A stretch of 64,000 bases of DNA, from assembly GCF_001984175.1 (NCBI RefSeq), contig NZ_MTQP01000064.1, positions 124,001 to 188,000 on the forward strand, read 5' to 3'. Positions 1-9,057 of the stretch are shown here, one piece after another. The position numbers and the translations under genes were made by a program. This stretch comes from Saccharothrix sp. ALI-22-I. GTDB lineage: Bacteria; Actinomycetota; Actinomycetes; Mycobacteriales; Pseudonocardiaceae. The notes under the pieces were generated by a model. That model was given only the letters and a program-made list of their open reading frames with translations, was not told the DNA's origin and did not search any database. Within the stretch, counting starts at the first letter, position 1. Every line of letters starts with the position of its first letter.

Positions 1-11
1 TGGAGCACCCG

Positions 12-399
12 TCACGAGCTACCGCCCGGCCTGCCCCAGATCAGGTTCTTCTCCCACAGTTCGCCCAGCGAGTACTCGGTCAGCCATTCGCCGATCCGTT
101 CGCGATCCGGGCGAGCGAACGTCGAGGCACCGTCGACCCGCTCGACCACGACCAGGTCGTCGAGATCGAACTGGTTCATGAGGGTGACCGACTGCGTGGC
201 GATGAGCACCTGGCTGCGCTCCGACGCCTGCCGCAGCAATGACGCAGCAGCCGCGCAACATCTCGAACACGCGCACGAAGTTGCTCTTGCCCGCGCCGTT
301 GGCGCCGACGAGCACGTTGAGCCGGCCGAGGGATACCGAAGCCGAACGGATCGAGCTGCAGCCCTCGATATCGGTGGGCTTCAGCTCCCTGTCGGTCAC
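12..399 (-). pseudogene. Remnant of an AAA (RecF/SMC-like) ATPase gene with an internal deletion
   Basis: The 5' part encodes an ATPase N-terminus with a Walker A motif (GANGAGKSNF) after a short lead-in. After about 50 codons the frame breaks, and a different frame (12-239) encodes a typical C-terminus of the same family, including a TQS motif and an EYSLGELWEKN stretch, ending at a TGA at 12-14. The family usually runs to about 350-400 residues, so most of the middle, including Walker B, is missing. I read this as one gene reduced by an internal deletion plus frameshift. Such ATPases often occur in defence or overcoming-lysogenisation loci, but no partner is visible here. Confidence 0.75.
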
Positions 400-442
400 G
401 CGATCACTCTACGACCACGGACCGACAGGGAGCCGCACGAAG

Positions 443-1402
443 TCACTCCTCCGGCGGCGACCACACGTCGGAGCGGGACATGCCGGCGGCTCGGCCCTTG
501 GAGGAGATGACGAGGGCCATCTTGCGGGAGGCCTCGTCGATCATCTCGTCGCCGAGCATCACGGCGCCGCGCTTGCCGCCCTTTTCGGACGTGAAGTAGT
601 CGTAGGCGTCGAGGATGTTCTCGGCGTGGTCGTAGTCCTCCTGCTTGGGGCTGTACACCTCGTTGGCCGCGTCGATCTGGCCCGGGTGCAGCACCCACTT
701 GCCGTCGAAGCCCAACGCGGCCGAGCGGCCTGCCACGCGCTTGAAGCCGTCGACGTCGCGGATCTGGAGGTACGGGCCGTCGATGGCCTGCTTGTCGTGC
801 GCACGGGCCGCCATCAGGATCTGCATCAGGATGTAGTGGTAGGCGTCGCCGACGTCGTAGCCGGGCGGCTGCTCGCCGACGACCAGGGACTTCATGTTGA
901 TCGACGCCATGAAGTCGGCCGGGCCGAAGATGATCGTCTCCACCCGCGGCGACGCGACGGCGATCGCGTTGACGTTGATCAGGCCGAGGGCGTTCTCGAT
1001 CTGCGCCTCGATGCCGATCCGCCCGACCTCGTAGCCCATGGTCTTCTCGATCTGGGTGAGCAGCAGGTCGAGCGCGTGCACCTGCTCCGCGGTCTGCACC
1101 TTGGGCAGCATGATGCAGTCCAGGTTCGCGCCCGCGCCCTCCACGACCTCGGTGACGTCGCGGTAGGTCCACTCCGTGGTCCAGTCGTTGACCCGGACCA
1201 CCCGGGCTCGTGAACCCCAACCGCCCTCGTTCAACGAAGCCACGATGGTCTTGCGCGCGTCCGGCTTGGCCAGCGGCGCGCACGCGTCCTCCAGGTCGAG
1301 GAACACCTGGTCCGCGGGCAGCGTGCGAGCCTTGTCGATCATCTTCTGGCTCGATCCGGGCACGGCCAGACACGAGCGACGGGGACGCTGCTGGTCGACC
1401 AC
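443..1402 (-). CDS. CoA ester lyase, HpcH/HpaI-CitE family
   Basis: A 319-residue member of the citrate-lyase-beta-like TIM-barrel family, probably cleaving a malyl-CoA or methylmalyl-CoA type ester to acetyl- or propionyl-CoA plus glyoxylate. Visible motifs are FLDLEDAC (acidic residues of the barrel), RVND with its conserved Arg, and GIEAQIENA with the Glu/Gln pair near the Mg site. The C-terminal third carries GKWVLHPGQID, which is typical of the family. The GTG start at 1402 is chosen because GGAGG lies about 6 nt upstream; an upstream in-frame ATG would give an unconserved Ser/Arg-rich extension. It appears monocistronic. The exact acyl substrate cannot be told from sequence. Confidence 0.88.
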   Translation of the reverse strand: MVDQQRPRRSCLAVPGSSQKMIDKARTLPADQVFLDLEDACAPLAKPDARKTIVASLNEGGWGSRARVVRVNDWTTEWTYRDVTEVVEGAGANLDCIMLPKVQTAEQVHALDLLLTQIEKTMGYEVGRIGIEAQIENALGLINVNAIAVASPRVETIIFGPADFMASINMKSLVVGEQPPGYDVGDAYHYILMQILMAARAHDKQAIDGPYLQIRDVDGFKRVAGRSAALGFDGKWVLHPGQIDAANEVYSPKQEDYDHAENILDAYDYFTSEKGGKRGAVMLGDEMIDEASRKMALVISSKGRAAGMSRSDVWSPPEE

Positions 1403-1516
1403 TGGGGTACCTCCTCGTACCGGCCGGTAACTACTTGTTGTGCGAAGGGTGGCACGCACGCGGGGTGCCCGCTATTTCGTGAGTCACGATTCACAGGCCC
1501 GTGGCAGGCTGAACCG

Positions 1517-1852
1517 GTGGAGATCGAGCAGGTGCTGGACAACGCGCTGCGCAAGGCCGCCGCGATCTGGATCAGGCCGTCCGGCCACGAGCCGCGACTG
1601 GTGTGGGCGCTGTGGCGGGACGGCGCGGTACTGGTGGCCGTCGGCGGCACCGAGCAGGTGGTTCCGGGGCTCGAAGACGGCGTCGCGTGCACGGTGACCG
1701 TCCGCTCCCCCACCACGCACTCGCACCTGGTCGACGCACCCGCGACCGCGTACAGAACAGAGTTGGACGACGAAGCCGCGGCGGCCCTCAAGACAGCCCG
1801 GTTGAACGGCCGCCCGGAGTGGGAATCGGTCTACCGCTTGGAGTTCGCGTGA
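1517..1852 (+). CDS. Conserved hypothetical protein
   Basis: I do not recognise this 111-residue protein. It starts at a GTG (1517), is rich in Ala and charged residues, and has no signal peptide or membrane segment. A central beta-rich stretch (RLVWALWRDGAVLVAVGG) is followed by a TELDDEAAAALKTARL helix. Its stop codon overlaps the start of the downstream kinase gene (GTGA), so the two are probably co-transcribed and translationally coupled. No function is proposed. Confidence 0.7.
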   Translation: MEIEQVLDNALRKAAAIWIRPSGHEPRLVWALWRDGAVLVAVGGTEQVVPGLEDGVACTVTVRSPTTHSHLVDAPATAYRTELDDEAAAALKTARLNGRPEWESVYRLEFA

Positions 1853-2706
1853 TCACTGTTCCCGACGACTTCGGCGCCATCCTCGGCGAGGAGGCGCTGC
1901 CGTGGCGCGCCACCCTGCCCGCCCTGGCCACGAAGTTCTGCGCCCGCTGGCGCCTCACCCCGGACGGCGACCTGCTCAACGGCAACGTCGCCGTCGTCCT
2001 CCCGGTCCGCCGCGCCGACGGCCACCCGGCCGTGCTCAAGCTCACCTGGCAGGACGCCGAGACCCGGCAGGAGCCGCTGGCGCTGCAGAAGTGGGGCGGC
2101 GAGGGCGTGGTGCGACTGCTGGATCACGACGACGAGCACGGCGCGCTGCTCCTCGAACGCCTCGACCACACCCGGTCGCTGATCGACGCACCGCTGGAGG
2201 AGGCACTGGCCGTCACCGGCGGGCTGCTCCGCCGGTTGCGCGTCCCGGCCGGGCCGGAGTTCCGCCGCCACGAGCCGGACGACCTGGTCGAGGAGAACGC
2301 CGGACTGGACCGACCGGTGCCGGGCGGGTTCGTCGAGCAGGCCGGCGAGCTGGGCCGGGAACTCACCGCGAGCGCGGGAAACACGCTGGTCAACGAGGAC
2401 CTGCACTACGAGAACGTGCTGCGCGGCGACCGCGAGCCGTGGCTGATGATCGACCCGAAACCGCTGTCCGGTGACCGCGAGTTCGGCGTGATCCCGTTGC
2501 TGTGGAACAGGTTCGGCGAGATGGACGGTGAACGCGGCCTGCGCGACCGGTTCGCCGCGCTGTGCGATATCGGCGAGCTGGACGTGGAGCGGGCGCGCGC
2601 CTGGACGTTCTACCGCGCGGTGGACAACTGGATGTGGTCCCTGGGCCTCGACCTGGCCGACGCGGCGGCGGCGTGCGAGGCCATCGCGCGCACGTTGCGG
2701 CCGTAA
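1849..2706 (+). CDS. Aminoglycoside/hydroxyurea-type phosphotransferase (APH(6)-like)
   Basis: A 285-residue small-molecule kinase of the aminoglycoside/hydroxyurea resistance family. An N-terminal lobe has the ATP-binding Lys in VLKLTWQDAE. The catalytic loop NEDLHYENVL (catalytic Asp near residue 184) is followed by IDPKP (Mg-binding Asp near 202) and the family-typical GDREFGVIPLLWNR. The GTG start at 1849 overlaps the stop of the preceding hypothetical gene. The family includes streptomycin 6-phosphotransferases, but many chromosomal members have unknown substrates, so resistance is only a possibility. No antibiotic cluster lies nearby. Confidence 0.88.
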   Translation: MITVPDDFGAILGEEALPWRATLPALATKFCARWRLTPDGDLLNGNVAVVLPVRRADGHPAVLKLTWQDAETRQEPLALQKWGGEGVVRLLDHDDEHGALLLERLDHTRSLIDAPLEEALAVTGGLLRRLRVPAGPEFRRHEPDDLVEENAGLDRPVPGGFVEQAGELGRELTASAGNTLVNEDLHYENVLRGDREPWLMIDPKPLSGDREFGVIPLLWNRFGEMDGERGLRDRFAALCDIGELDVERARAWTFYRAVDNWMWSLGLDLADAAAACEAIARTLRP

Positions 2707-2769
2707 AGCCTGGTCATGGGTCCACTGTGGAACGCAGCGCCGAGCCGTTCGGCGGACTAACCTGATCAC

Positions 2770-4023
2770 GTGGTCGCCGTGAACAGGGTTTTTGCCGCTC
2801 AGCTCGCCGGCCTGCCCGTGTTCGGGCCCGACGGCGAGTCCATCGGCAAGGTCCGTGACCTGGTCATCGGCCTGCGGGTGGACCGCCAACCGCCGCGCGT
2901 CCTCGGCCTGGTGCTGGAACTGGCCACCCGGCGGCGCATCTTCGTGCCGATGCTGCGGGTCACCTCGATCGAGCCGAACGCGGTGACGTTGGCCACCGGT
3001 TCGGTCAACCTGCGCCAGTTCCACCAGCGCGCCAACGAGGTGCTGGTCGTCGGCGAACTGCTGGACGCCCGCGTGACGCTCGACTCCGGCACGGTCGTGG
3101 TGCTGGTCGACGCCGCCATGGAACCCACCCGCACCCGCGACTGGCGGATGACCAGGGTGGCGGTCCGGGAGCGCACCGGGAGGCTGTCCCGGCGCGGACC
3201 GGTGCAGGTGCTGCACTGGGAGGAGGTGTCCGGGCTGTCGGCGACCGCGTTGGCCGCGGAGCCGCAGGGCGCCCAGCACCTGGTGGCGGTCTTCGACACG
3301 ATGCGCGCGGCCGACGTGGCGCTCGCCCTGCACAGCCTGCCGGTGAAGCGGCGCTACGAGGTGGCCGAGGCGTTGGACGACGAACGGCTCGCCGACGTGA
3401 TCGAGGAGATGCCCGAGGAGGACCAGAAAGACATGCTGGCGCACCTCGACGACGAGCGCGCCGCGGACATCCTGGAGGCGATGGACCCCGACGACGCGGC
3501 CGACCTGCTGGCCGAGCTGCCCGAGGGGGAGAAGAACCGGCTGCTGGAGCTGATGGAGCCGGAGGAGTCCGCGCCGGTCAAACGGCTGCTGGAGTACAGC
3601 TTCGACACCGCGGGCGGGTTGATGACGCCGGAACCGGTGGTGCTCGCGCCGGACGCGACCGTGGCGGAGGCGCTGGCACACGTGCGCAACCCGGACCTCA
3701 CGCCCGCGTTGGCCAGCATGGTGTTCGTGTGCCGGGCGCCGACCGCGACGCCGACCGGGCGTTACCTGGGGTGCGTGCACATCCAGCGGCTGCTCCGCGA
3801 ACCGCCGTCCGACCTGGTCGCGGGAGTGCTGGACACCGACCTGGCGACGTTGTCGCCGACCGCGTCGCTGGGCGACGTGACCCGCTACTTCGCCGCGTAC
3901 AACATGGTGTGCGGGCCGGTGGTGGACGAGAGCGACCACCTGCTCGGCGCGGTCACCGTGGACGATGTGCTGGACCACCTGCTGCCGGCCAACTGGCGCG
4001 AAACGGGGCTGACCCATGCCTGA
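2770..4023 (+). CDS. Soluble MgtE-N/CBS-domain protein with PRC-barrel-like N-terminus
   Basis: A 417-residue protein with, in order, an N-terminal PRC-barrel-like segment (GKVRDLVIGLRVD), an MgtE N-domain of superhelical repeats rich in acidic DDERAADIL motifs (about residues 180-280), and a paired CBS region (GGLMTPEPVVL, then GAVTVDDVLDHLL). The transmembrane Mg2+ channel of true MgtE is absent, so this is a sensor or adaptor rather than a complete transporter. The next gene, a DUF1003 membrane protein, overlaps it by 8 nt and is a plausible partner. TAACCT (2758-2763) lies 6 nt before the GTG start, fitting a leaderless transcript. The pair sits beside mrp, as in mycobacteria. Confidence 0.87.
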   Translation: MVAVNRVFAAQLAGLPVFGPDGESIGKVRDLVIGLRVDRQPPRVLGLVLELATRRRIFVPMLRVTSIEPNAVTLATGSVNLRQFHQRANEVLVVGELLDARVTLDSGTVVVLVDAAMEPTRTRDWRMTRVAVRERTGRLSRRGPVQVLHWEEVSGLSATALAAEPQGAQHLVAVFDTMRAADVALALHSLPVKRRYEVAEALDDERLADVIEEMPEEDQKDMLAHLDDERAADILEAMDPDDAADLLAELPEGEKNRLLELMEPEESAPVKRLLEYSFDTAGGLMTPEPVVLAPDATVAEALAHVRNPDLTPALASMVFVCRAPTATPTGRYLGCVHIQRLLREPPSDLVAGVLDTDLATLSPTASLGDVTRYFAAYNMVCGPVVDESDHLLGAVTVDDVLDHLLPANWRETGLTHA

Positions 4024-4507
4024 GCTGCTGCCGCGTCGACGGCTCGACCAGCCGCGCACGCCGGGCTTCCGGTTGTCGCTGGACCCGGAGGCGTTCGGGC
4101 GGTTCTCCGAACGGCTCGCCCGGTTCCTCGGCACCGGCAAGTTCCTGTTCTGGCAGACCCTGCTGGTGATCGTGTGGATCACGCTCAACCTGTTCGCGGT
4201 GACGCTGCGCTGGGACCCGTACCCGTTCATCCTGCTCAACCTGGCGTTCTCCACCCAGGCCGCGTACGCCGCGCCGCTGATCCTGCTCGCGCAGAACCGG
4301 CAGGACGACCGGGACCGGGTGTCGCTGGAGGAGGACCGGGCGCGGGCCGCGCAGACGAAAGCCGACACCGAGTACCTGGCGCGTGAGCTGGCCGCGCTGC
4401 GGATCGCCGTCGGCGAGGTGGTGACCCGCGACTACCTGCGCAGCGAGCTGGAACGGGTGTTCCGCGAACGCAAGCGCACCGTCAAGGACGACGTGCCGTC
4501 GTCATGA
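4016..4507 (+). CDS. DUF1003 family membrane protein
   Basis: A 163-residue protein with two hydrophobic helices (about residues 43-63 and 70-90) joined by the typical WDPYPFILLN loop, then QAAYAAPLILLAQNRQDDRDR, the DUF1003 hallmark, and a charged C-terminal helical tail. It starts at an ATG inside the end of the MgtE-N/CBS gene (8-nt overlap), so the two are translationally coupled. It may form a membrane anchor for that protein, which is inference from context. Its 3' end overlaps the converging marR-type gene by 6 bp. Confidence 0.88.
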   Translation: MPELLPRRRLDQPRTPGFRLSLDPEAFGRFSERLARFLGTGKFLFWQTLLVIVWITLNLFAVTLRWDPYPFILLNLAFSTQAAYAAPLILLAQNRQDDRDRVSLEEDRARAAQTKADTEYLARELAALRIAVGEVVTRDYLRSELERVFRERKRTVKDDVPSS

Positions 4508-4966
4508 GGGTTCTTCGGTGCCCAGTCGGTCGCACGTGCGGCCGAACGCCTCCAACCCGGTGTGGTCGAACGCCTCCGCGAAGTGCCGCGCCACGCCCGT
4601 GAGGTGCGTGCCGGACGCGACGCGCAGCCGGTCCAGGCCCTGCGCGGTGAGCACGGCCACCACGCCGCGGCCGTCGCCGTCGGCCCGTTCCCGCAGCACC
4701 AGGCCCGCGCGTTCCAGGCGGTCGACCAGCCTGGTGACGCCGGAGCGGGACAGCAGCACGGCTTCGGCCAGTTCGGTCATCCGCAATCGGTACTGCGGTG
4801 CCTCGGCGAGCTGCACCAGGACGTCGTAGGACGCGAGCGACAGGCGTTGCTCGGCGATCAGTTCGGCTTCCAGAATCCGAGTGAGCCTCGCATGCGCCCG
4901 GAGAAAGGATCGCCACACCCCCAGCTCGGCACGGGTGGGCAACCGGGTAGATCCGGTTTCCGGCAC
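4502..4966 (-). CDS. MarR family transcriptional regulator
   Basis: A 154-residue winged-helix regulator. The recognition region reads MTELAEAVLLSRSGVTRLVDRLE, followed by the beta-wing Arg/Asp turn RERADGDGRGVVAVLT, as in MarR proteins. The start at 4966 (GTG) is chosen because TAACAT lies 8 nt upstream, a leaderless arrangement; another in-frame GTG at 4990 would add eight residues and has no ribosome site. It converges on the DUF1003 gene with a 6-bp overlap and diverges from mrp. The ligand and target genes are unknown. Confidence 0.85.
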   Translation of the reverse strand: MPETGSTRLPTRAELGVWRSFLRAHARLTRILEAELIAEQRLSLASYDVLVQLAEAPQYRLRMTELAEAVLLSRSGVTRLVDRLERAGLVLRERADGDGRGVVAVLTAQGLDRLRVASGTHLTGVARHFAEAFDHTGLEAFGRTCDRLGTEEPS

Positions 4967-5099
4967 GGATACCGATGTTACGGAAAGCACGCGACCGGCT
5001 GCGCGCTGCCCCTGTCTCCGAGGTGACCGACCGGTAGCTTGGAGGTGCACGGTCCGCCGTAGCATGGCGGTCCCACCACATCTTTCGAAGGCGCTTCCA

Positions 5100-6233
5100 G
5101 TGACTCTTCCTTCCGTTGACGACGTGCAGAAGGCGTTGGCCGGTGTGCAGGACCCGGAGATCCGGCGTCCCATCACCGACCTGGGCATGGTGAAGGGCGT
5201 CGTGGTCGGCGGCGACGGGGTCGTGGACGTGGCGGTGTTCCTGACCGTGTCCGGCTGCCCGTTGCGGGACAAGATCACCGCCGACGTGACGGCCGCGGTG
5301 TCCGCGCTCGACGGCGTCACCGGTGTCCGCGTCGAGCTGGACGTGATGAGCGACGCGCAGCGCACCGAGCTGCGCAAGTCGCTGCGCGGTGGCGTCGAGG
5401 AGCCGGTGATCCCGTTCGCGCAGCCCGGGTCGTTGACGCGGGTGTACTGCGTGGCGTCGGGCAAGGGCGGTGTCGGCAAGTCGTCGGTGACGGTGAACCT
5501 GGCCGTGGCGATGGCCGCGCGCGGGCTGTCGGTCGGCGTGGTGGACGCCGACATCTACGGCCACTCCATCCCGCGGATGCTGGGCACGGAGGGCAAGCCC
5601 ACCCAGGTGGAAAAGATGATCATGCCGCCGCAGGCGCACGGCGTGAAGCTCATCTCGATCGGCATGTTCACGCCCGGCAACGCCCCCGTCGTCTGGCGCG
5701 GCCCCATGCTGCACCGGGCGTTGCAGCAGTTCCTGGCCGACGTGTTCTGGGGCGACCTGGACGTGCTGCTCCTGGACCTGCCGCCGGGCACCGGTGACAT
5801 CGCCATCTCGGTCGCGCAGCTCGTGCCCAACGCCGAGATCCTGGTCGTGACGACGCCGCAGCAGGCGGCGGCCGAGGTGGCCGAGCGGGCCGGGGCGATC
5901 GCGTTGCAGACGCGGCAGCGGGTGGCCGGCGTGATCGAGAACATGTCGTGGCTGGAACTGCCGGACGGGACCCGGATGGACGTGTTCGGCTCCGGTGGCG
6001 GCCAGGCGGTGGCCGACTCGCTGACCAAGGCCGTCGGCTCCGACGTGCCGCTGCTGGGCCAGGTCCCCCTCGACCCGCGCGTGCGGGAGCAGGGCGATTC
6101 CGGGACGCCGATCGTGCTGGCACACCCCGAGTCGCCGGCGGGCCAGGTCCTGACGGCGGTGGCGGGCAAGCTGTCGACCCGTTCCCGCGGCCTGGCCGGC
6201 CGCCTGCTGAACGTCTCCCCCGCCGGCCGCTGA
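5100..6233 (+). CDS. mrp: Mrp/ApbC-type P-loop Fe-S carrier ATPase
   Basis: A 377-residue protein with an N-terminal MIP18 (DUF59) domain (about residues 1-90) joined to a MinD/Mrp ATPase. The deviant Walker A is SGKGGVGKSS, then DADIYGHSIPRM, the DLPPGTGD switch, and TTPQQAA. The family assembles or transfers Fe-S clusters to apoproteins in the cytosol. The metal-binding CxxC seen in some Mrp proteins is not obvious here (GVIENMSW lacks it). The start is the GTG at 5100 with GAAGG upstream. Its position next to the sigE cluster mirrors mycobacteria. Confidence 0.93.
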   Translation: MTLPSVDDVQKALAGVQDPEIRRPITDLGMVKGVVVGGDGVVDVAVFLTVSGCPLRDKITADVTAAVSALDGVTGVRVELDVMSDAQRTELRKSLRGGVEEPVIPFAQPGSLTRVYCVASGKGGVGKSSVTVNLAVAMAARGLSVGVVDADIYGHSIPRMLGTEGKPTQVEKMIMPPQAHGVKLISIGMFTPGNAPVVWRGPMLHRALQQFLADVFWGDLDVLLLDLPPGTGDIAISVAQLVPNAEILVVTTPQQAAAEVAERAGAIALQTRQRVAGVIENMSWLELPDGTRMDVFGSGGGQAVADSLTKAVGSDVPLLGQVPLDPRVREQGDSGTPIVLAHPESPAGQVLTAVAGKLSTRSRGLAGRLLNVSPAGR

Positions 6234-6284
6234 CGCCTGCGGGCGCCGGTCCGCGGGTGGTCACCTGTCACCGCTCGCCGCTCG

Positions 6285-6908
6285 CTACTCGCTGCGGAGC
6301 GTGATGTGCTCGTCGGCTTCCCCCGGGGCGAGGGCGCCACCGTAGATCGCCAGACCGTTGGCGAACTCCGTGCCCTGCTCGACGAGGAACTCGATCGTGT
6401 TCTCACCGCGTCGGAGCGCCGTGGCGTCGAACCGCCACGTGTAGTGGGCGCCGCTCCCGTTGTCGGGCCTCACGCGTTGAGACGGCAGCCGTGCACCGTT
6501 CACGATCACCGTGACGTCCGTGCGTCGATCCTCGGTGTCGGGTTGCCACTGGACGTCGGCGGAAAGGCGCGCCGTGAGTTCGACCTGCTCGCCTTCGAAT
6601 TCGCCGAGGGGCACTTTGTACACGAAGCGACCGGAGGAGTTGCCGTAAGCGTGGGCGTGGGTCACGCTCATCTCCTCGTACAGCTCCTTGCGGGACTCGT
6701 AGCCGGGTCCGTCGGGCTGCCACCGGGAGGCTGCGACGTCGTAGGACGACGGTGTGATCTTCACGTCGAGCCTCTTGTCGTCCGCCTGGGACGTAGCCGG
6801 TTGCTGCGGGAGCATCCAGGCGAAGACCGCGACCACCAGCGCCGCGATACCCACGAGTAAGGCGCCCAGGCCCGCGACCGCCCCTGCCCTGGTCCAGGGT
6901 CCCTCCAT
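6285..6908 (-). CDS. Membrane-anchored secreted hypothetical protein
   Basis: A 207-residue protein with one N-terminal transmembrane helix (about residues 10-33) after a short positive segment, and a predicted extracytoplasmic beta-rich domain. That domain has repeated VELTARLSADVQW and DVTVIVNGARLP type strands, suggesting a carbohydrate-binding-like beta sandwich, but I cannot assign a family. GGAGG lies 6 nt before the ATG. It is encoded on the same strand as tatB, upstream of nothing else obvious, and may be an accessory gene inserted between mrp and tatB. Confidence 0.78.
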   Translation of the reverse strand: MEGPWTRAGAVAGLGALLVGIAALVVAVFAWMLPQQPATSQADDKRLDVKITPSSYDVAASRWQPDGPGYESRKELYEEMSVTHAHAYGNSSGRFVYKVPLGEFEGEQVELTARLSADVQWQPDTEDRRTDVTVIVNGARLPSQRVRPDNGSGAHYTWRFDATALRRGENTIEFLVEQGTEFANGLAIYGGALAPGEADEHITLRSE

Positions 6909-7002
6909 GCACTACCTCCACGCTCGCCCTGGCCGAATGGCGGCCCAGGCGGAACCACCACTCACGACGTTCACCCCAACAGGTCGACCGAGCCCGCTTG
7001 CG

Positions 7003-7383
7003 TCAGGTCGCGTCCGGGTCGTACGGCGGGCGTTCGCCCTGCTGGAGGGGCCGCTCATGGGCGGCCGGGCTGCTTGCCGGAGGTGCGGCGGGGTGGCCGT
7101 TGGGCTTCTCGCTGGGCGAGTCGTCCCACAGGTGCTTGGTGATCGCGCGCTTCGGGTCGAAGTTGCGCAGTTCCCGCAGGTCTTCCAACGGCTTGCGCAG
7201 CTGCTCGAACTCCGGCCCCATCTCCTGCTTCAACTGCTCACGCGCGCCGGTCGCGTAGTCGCGCACCTGGCGGACGGTCTTGCCCACCCAGGCCGCGGCC
7301 GAGGGCAGTCGTTCGGGGCCCAGGATGAACAGGCCCGCGATGACGATGATGAGGATCTCAACCCATCCGATGCTGTCGAACAC
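7003..7383 (-). CDS. tatB: Sec-independent (Tat) translocase subunit TatB
   Basis: A 126-residue protein with the classic TatB layout: a short N-terminal membrane helix ([19 protein letters not shown]), the Gly-Pro hinge (LGPERLP), an amphipathic helix, then a polar Pro-rich tail. TatB forms the twin-arginine substrate receptor with TatC; tatA and tatC are not in this window. It starts at a GTG. It lies directly downstream of htrA on the same strand, the order seen beside sigE in mycobacteria. Confidence 0.93.
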   Translation of the reverse strand: MFDSIGWVEILIIVIAGLFILGPERLPSAAAWVGKTVRQVRDYATGAREQLKQEMGPEFEQLRKPLEDLRELRNFDPKRAITKHLWDDSPSEKPNGHPAAPPASSPAAHERPLQQGERPPYDPDAT

Positions 7384-7447
7384 CCGCGTGTCCCGCCTTC
7401 CGCGCCCCGGCCCGACTCCCGCCCCAATCCGACTGCCAGCGTAGCCG

Positions 7448-8974
7448 TCAGTCGGACCTGAGGGTCACCTGCACGGTCAGCTCCCGGCCCTGCCTGGCCA
7501 GCACGACCGGCACCGTCTCGCCGATTTCATGGTCCCGTACGGCAACGGTCAGCTCGGCGGCGTTGCGGACCATCCGGTCGCCGACCCGGGTGATCACGTC
7601 GCCCTCCTCGATGCCGGCCGCGTCGGCGGCGCCGCCCTCGGGAACGTTCTGCACCTGCGCGCCCTCCGCCGTCTCCGCCGACGCCGACCGCACGTTGATG
7701 TTCATGTCCGCGTGCTTGACCGCGCCGTCGCGGATCAGCGCCTGCGAGACCTTGCGCGCGTAGTTGCCGGAGATGGCGAAGCCCAGGCCCACCGATCCGC
7801 CCGTCTCGGTCCGGATCGACGAGTTGATGCCCACCAGCGCACCGGACGAGTCGACCAGCGCCCCACCGGAGTTGCCGGGGTTGATGGCCGCGTCGGTCTG
7901 GATCGCGTCGTAGGTGACCTGCGGCCCGCCGTTCTCGCCCGCCGCCGTCACCGGGCGGTGCAGGGCGCTGACGATGCCTTCGGTCACGGTGTTCGACAGT
8001 GACAGCGGCGAGCCGATGGCCAGCACGGTGTCGCCCACGGCCAGCTCGTCGGAGTTGCCGAACTGCAGCACGGTCGGGTTGTCCACCTCGACCTTGATCA
8101 CCGCGAGGTCGGTCTTGGAGTCACGGCCGACGACCTGCGCCACGGCCCGCTTGCCGTCGGTGAACACCACGGTCAGCTTCGCCGACGTGTCCTGCACCGC
8201 CGGGGCGACCACGTGGTCGTTGGTCAGCACGTACCCGGCGCCGTCGATGACCACGCCGGAGCCGACGCCCGCCACGTTCGCGCCCTTGAACTCGATCGAC
8301 ACCACGCTCGGGGTGACCCGCTTGGCGATGTCGGCGACCGACCCGACCGGGCGTTCCTTGCCGGGTAGCACCTCGGCGAGCGTGACGCCGCCGTCGGTCA
8401 GCGGGTTGTCGACCCGGCCCAGCAGCCAGCCGACCACACCGCCCCCGGTGCCGACCAGCAGCGCGGCCACCAGCAGCAGGATCAGGCCCATCGGCTTCAC
8501 GCGCCGCCCGAACAGCAGTTCGGGGACGCTGAGCTGCGGACCGGCCTGCGGTTCGGCCTTGGGTTCGGTATCGGGTTGCTCGGTGACGGCGGGCGGGCCG
8601 ATCACGGCCGACGCGCCCGGATCGCGCCACGCGTCGCCCGCGGGCTTGCCCTCCCAGAAGACGGGCTCCACCTCGGGCTCGCCGTTGAGGTCCACCGGCG
8701 GGCGCTGCAAGCGGGTGTCGGCGTCGCCCTGCGGCCGGCCGAACGCCGTGGACAGCGCCTCCGGGGGCGGCGGCGCGAGCTGCACGGAACCGTTGCCGTT
8801 GAGGCTCGGCCGGTCGGCGGAGAACGCGCTCTCCACGCCCTGCGGCCTGCCGAACACCGCCTCCTGGCCGGGGTCCACGGCCGGGCGGTTCAGCGGACGG
8901 GGTGCGAGCCTGCGGTGCACCCCGTCGTCAATGCCCGACCTGGGGGTCCCGTTGCCCTGCTCTGGCTCGCTCAT
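7448..8974 (-). CDS. htrA: Membrane-anchored HtrA/DegP-type serine protease with PDZ domain
   Basis: A 508-residue envelope protease. A long Pro/Gly-rich cytoplasmic N-terminus (about 165 residues) precedes one transmembrane helix ([20 protein letters not shown]), then a trypsin-like domain and a C-terminal PDZ domain ([12 protein letters not shown]). The catalytic triad is visible: His254 in TNDHVV, Asp289 in KTDLAV, Ser369 in NPGNSGGAL. The ATG at 8974 has GGGGAG just upstream; a longer in-frame extension is unlikely. It follows rseA and sigE on the minus strand and should degrade misfolded envelope proteins under sigma-E-type stress. Confidence 0.95.
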   Translation of the reverse strand: MSEPEQGNGTPRSGIDDGVHRRLAPRPLNRPAVDPGQEAVFGRPQGVESAFSADRPSLNGNGSVQLAPPPPEALSTAFGRPQGDADTRLQRPPVDLNGEPEVEPVFWEGKPAGDAWRDPGASAVIGPPAVTEQPDTEPKAEPQAGPQLSVPELLFGRRVKPMGLILLLVAALLVGTGGGVVGWLLGRVDNPLTDGGVTLAEVLPGKERPVGSVADIAKRVTPSVVSIEFKGANVAGVGSGVVIDGAGYVLTNDHVVAPAVQDTSAKLTVVFTDGKRAVAQVVGRDSKTDLAVIKVEVDNPTVLQFGNSDELAVGDTVLAIGSPLSLSNTVTEGIVSALHRPVTAAGENGGPQVTYDAIQTDAAINPGNSGGALVDSSGALVGINSSIRTETGGSVGLGFAISGNYARKVSQALIRDGAVKHADMNINVRSASAETAEGAQVQNVPEGGAADAAGIEEGDVITRVGDRMVRNAAELTVAVRDHEIGETVPVVLARQGRELTVQVTLRSD

Positions 8975-9057
8975 CGCTCCCCGCACGTCGTCACACCATG
9001 GTTGTCGCGGGGTCAATCGTGCCCGCAGACCGGTGAAGTTGCCGTCAGCGGGCTTGG

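Noticed and set aside
1831-4368. An 845-codon open frame on the minus strand
   Set aside because: It lies opposite the kinase, MgtE-N and DUF1003 genes and is rich in Arg, His and Gln, typical of high-GC antisense frames; the opposite genes have clear domains.
8035-8080. TTGTCCACC and similar one-mismatch DnaA-like words inside genes
   Set aside because: They are single, imperfect and in coding DNA; only the repeat-linked 9-mers are perfect.
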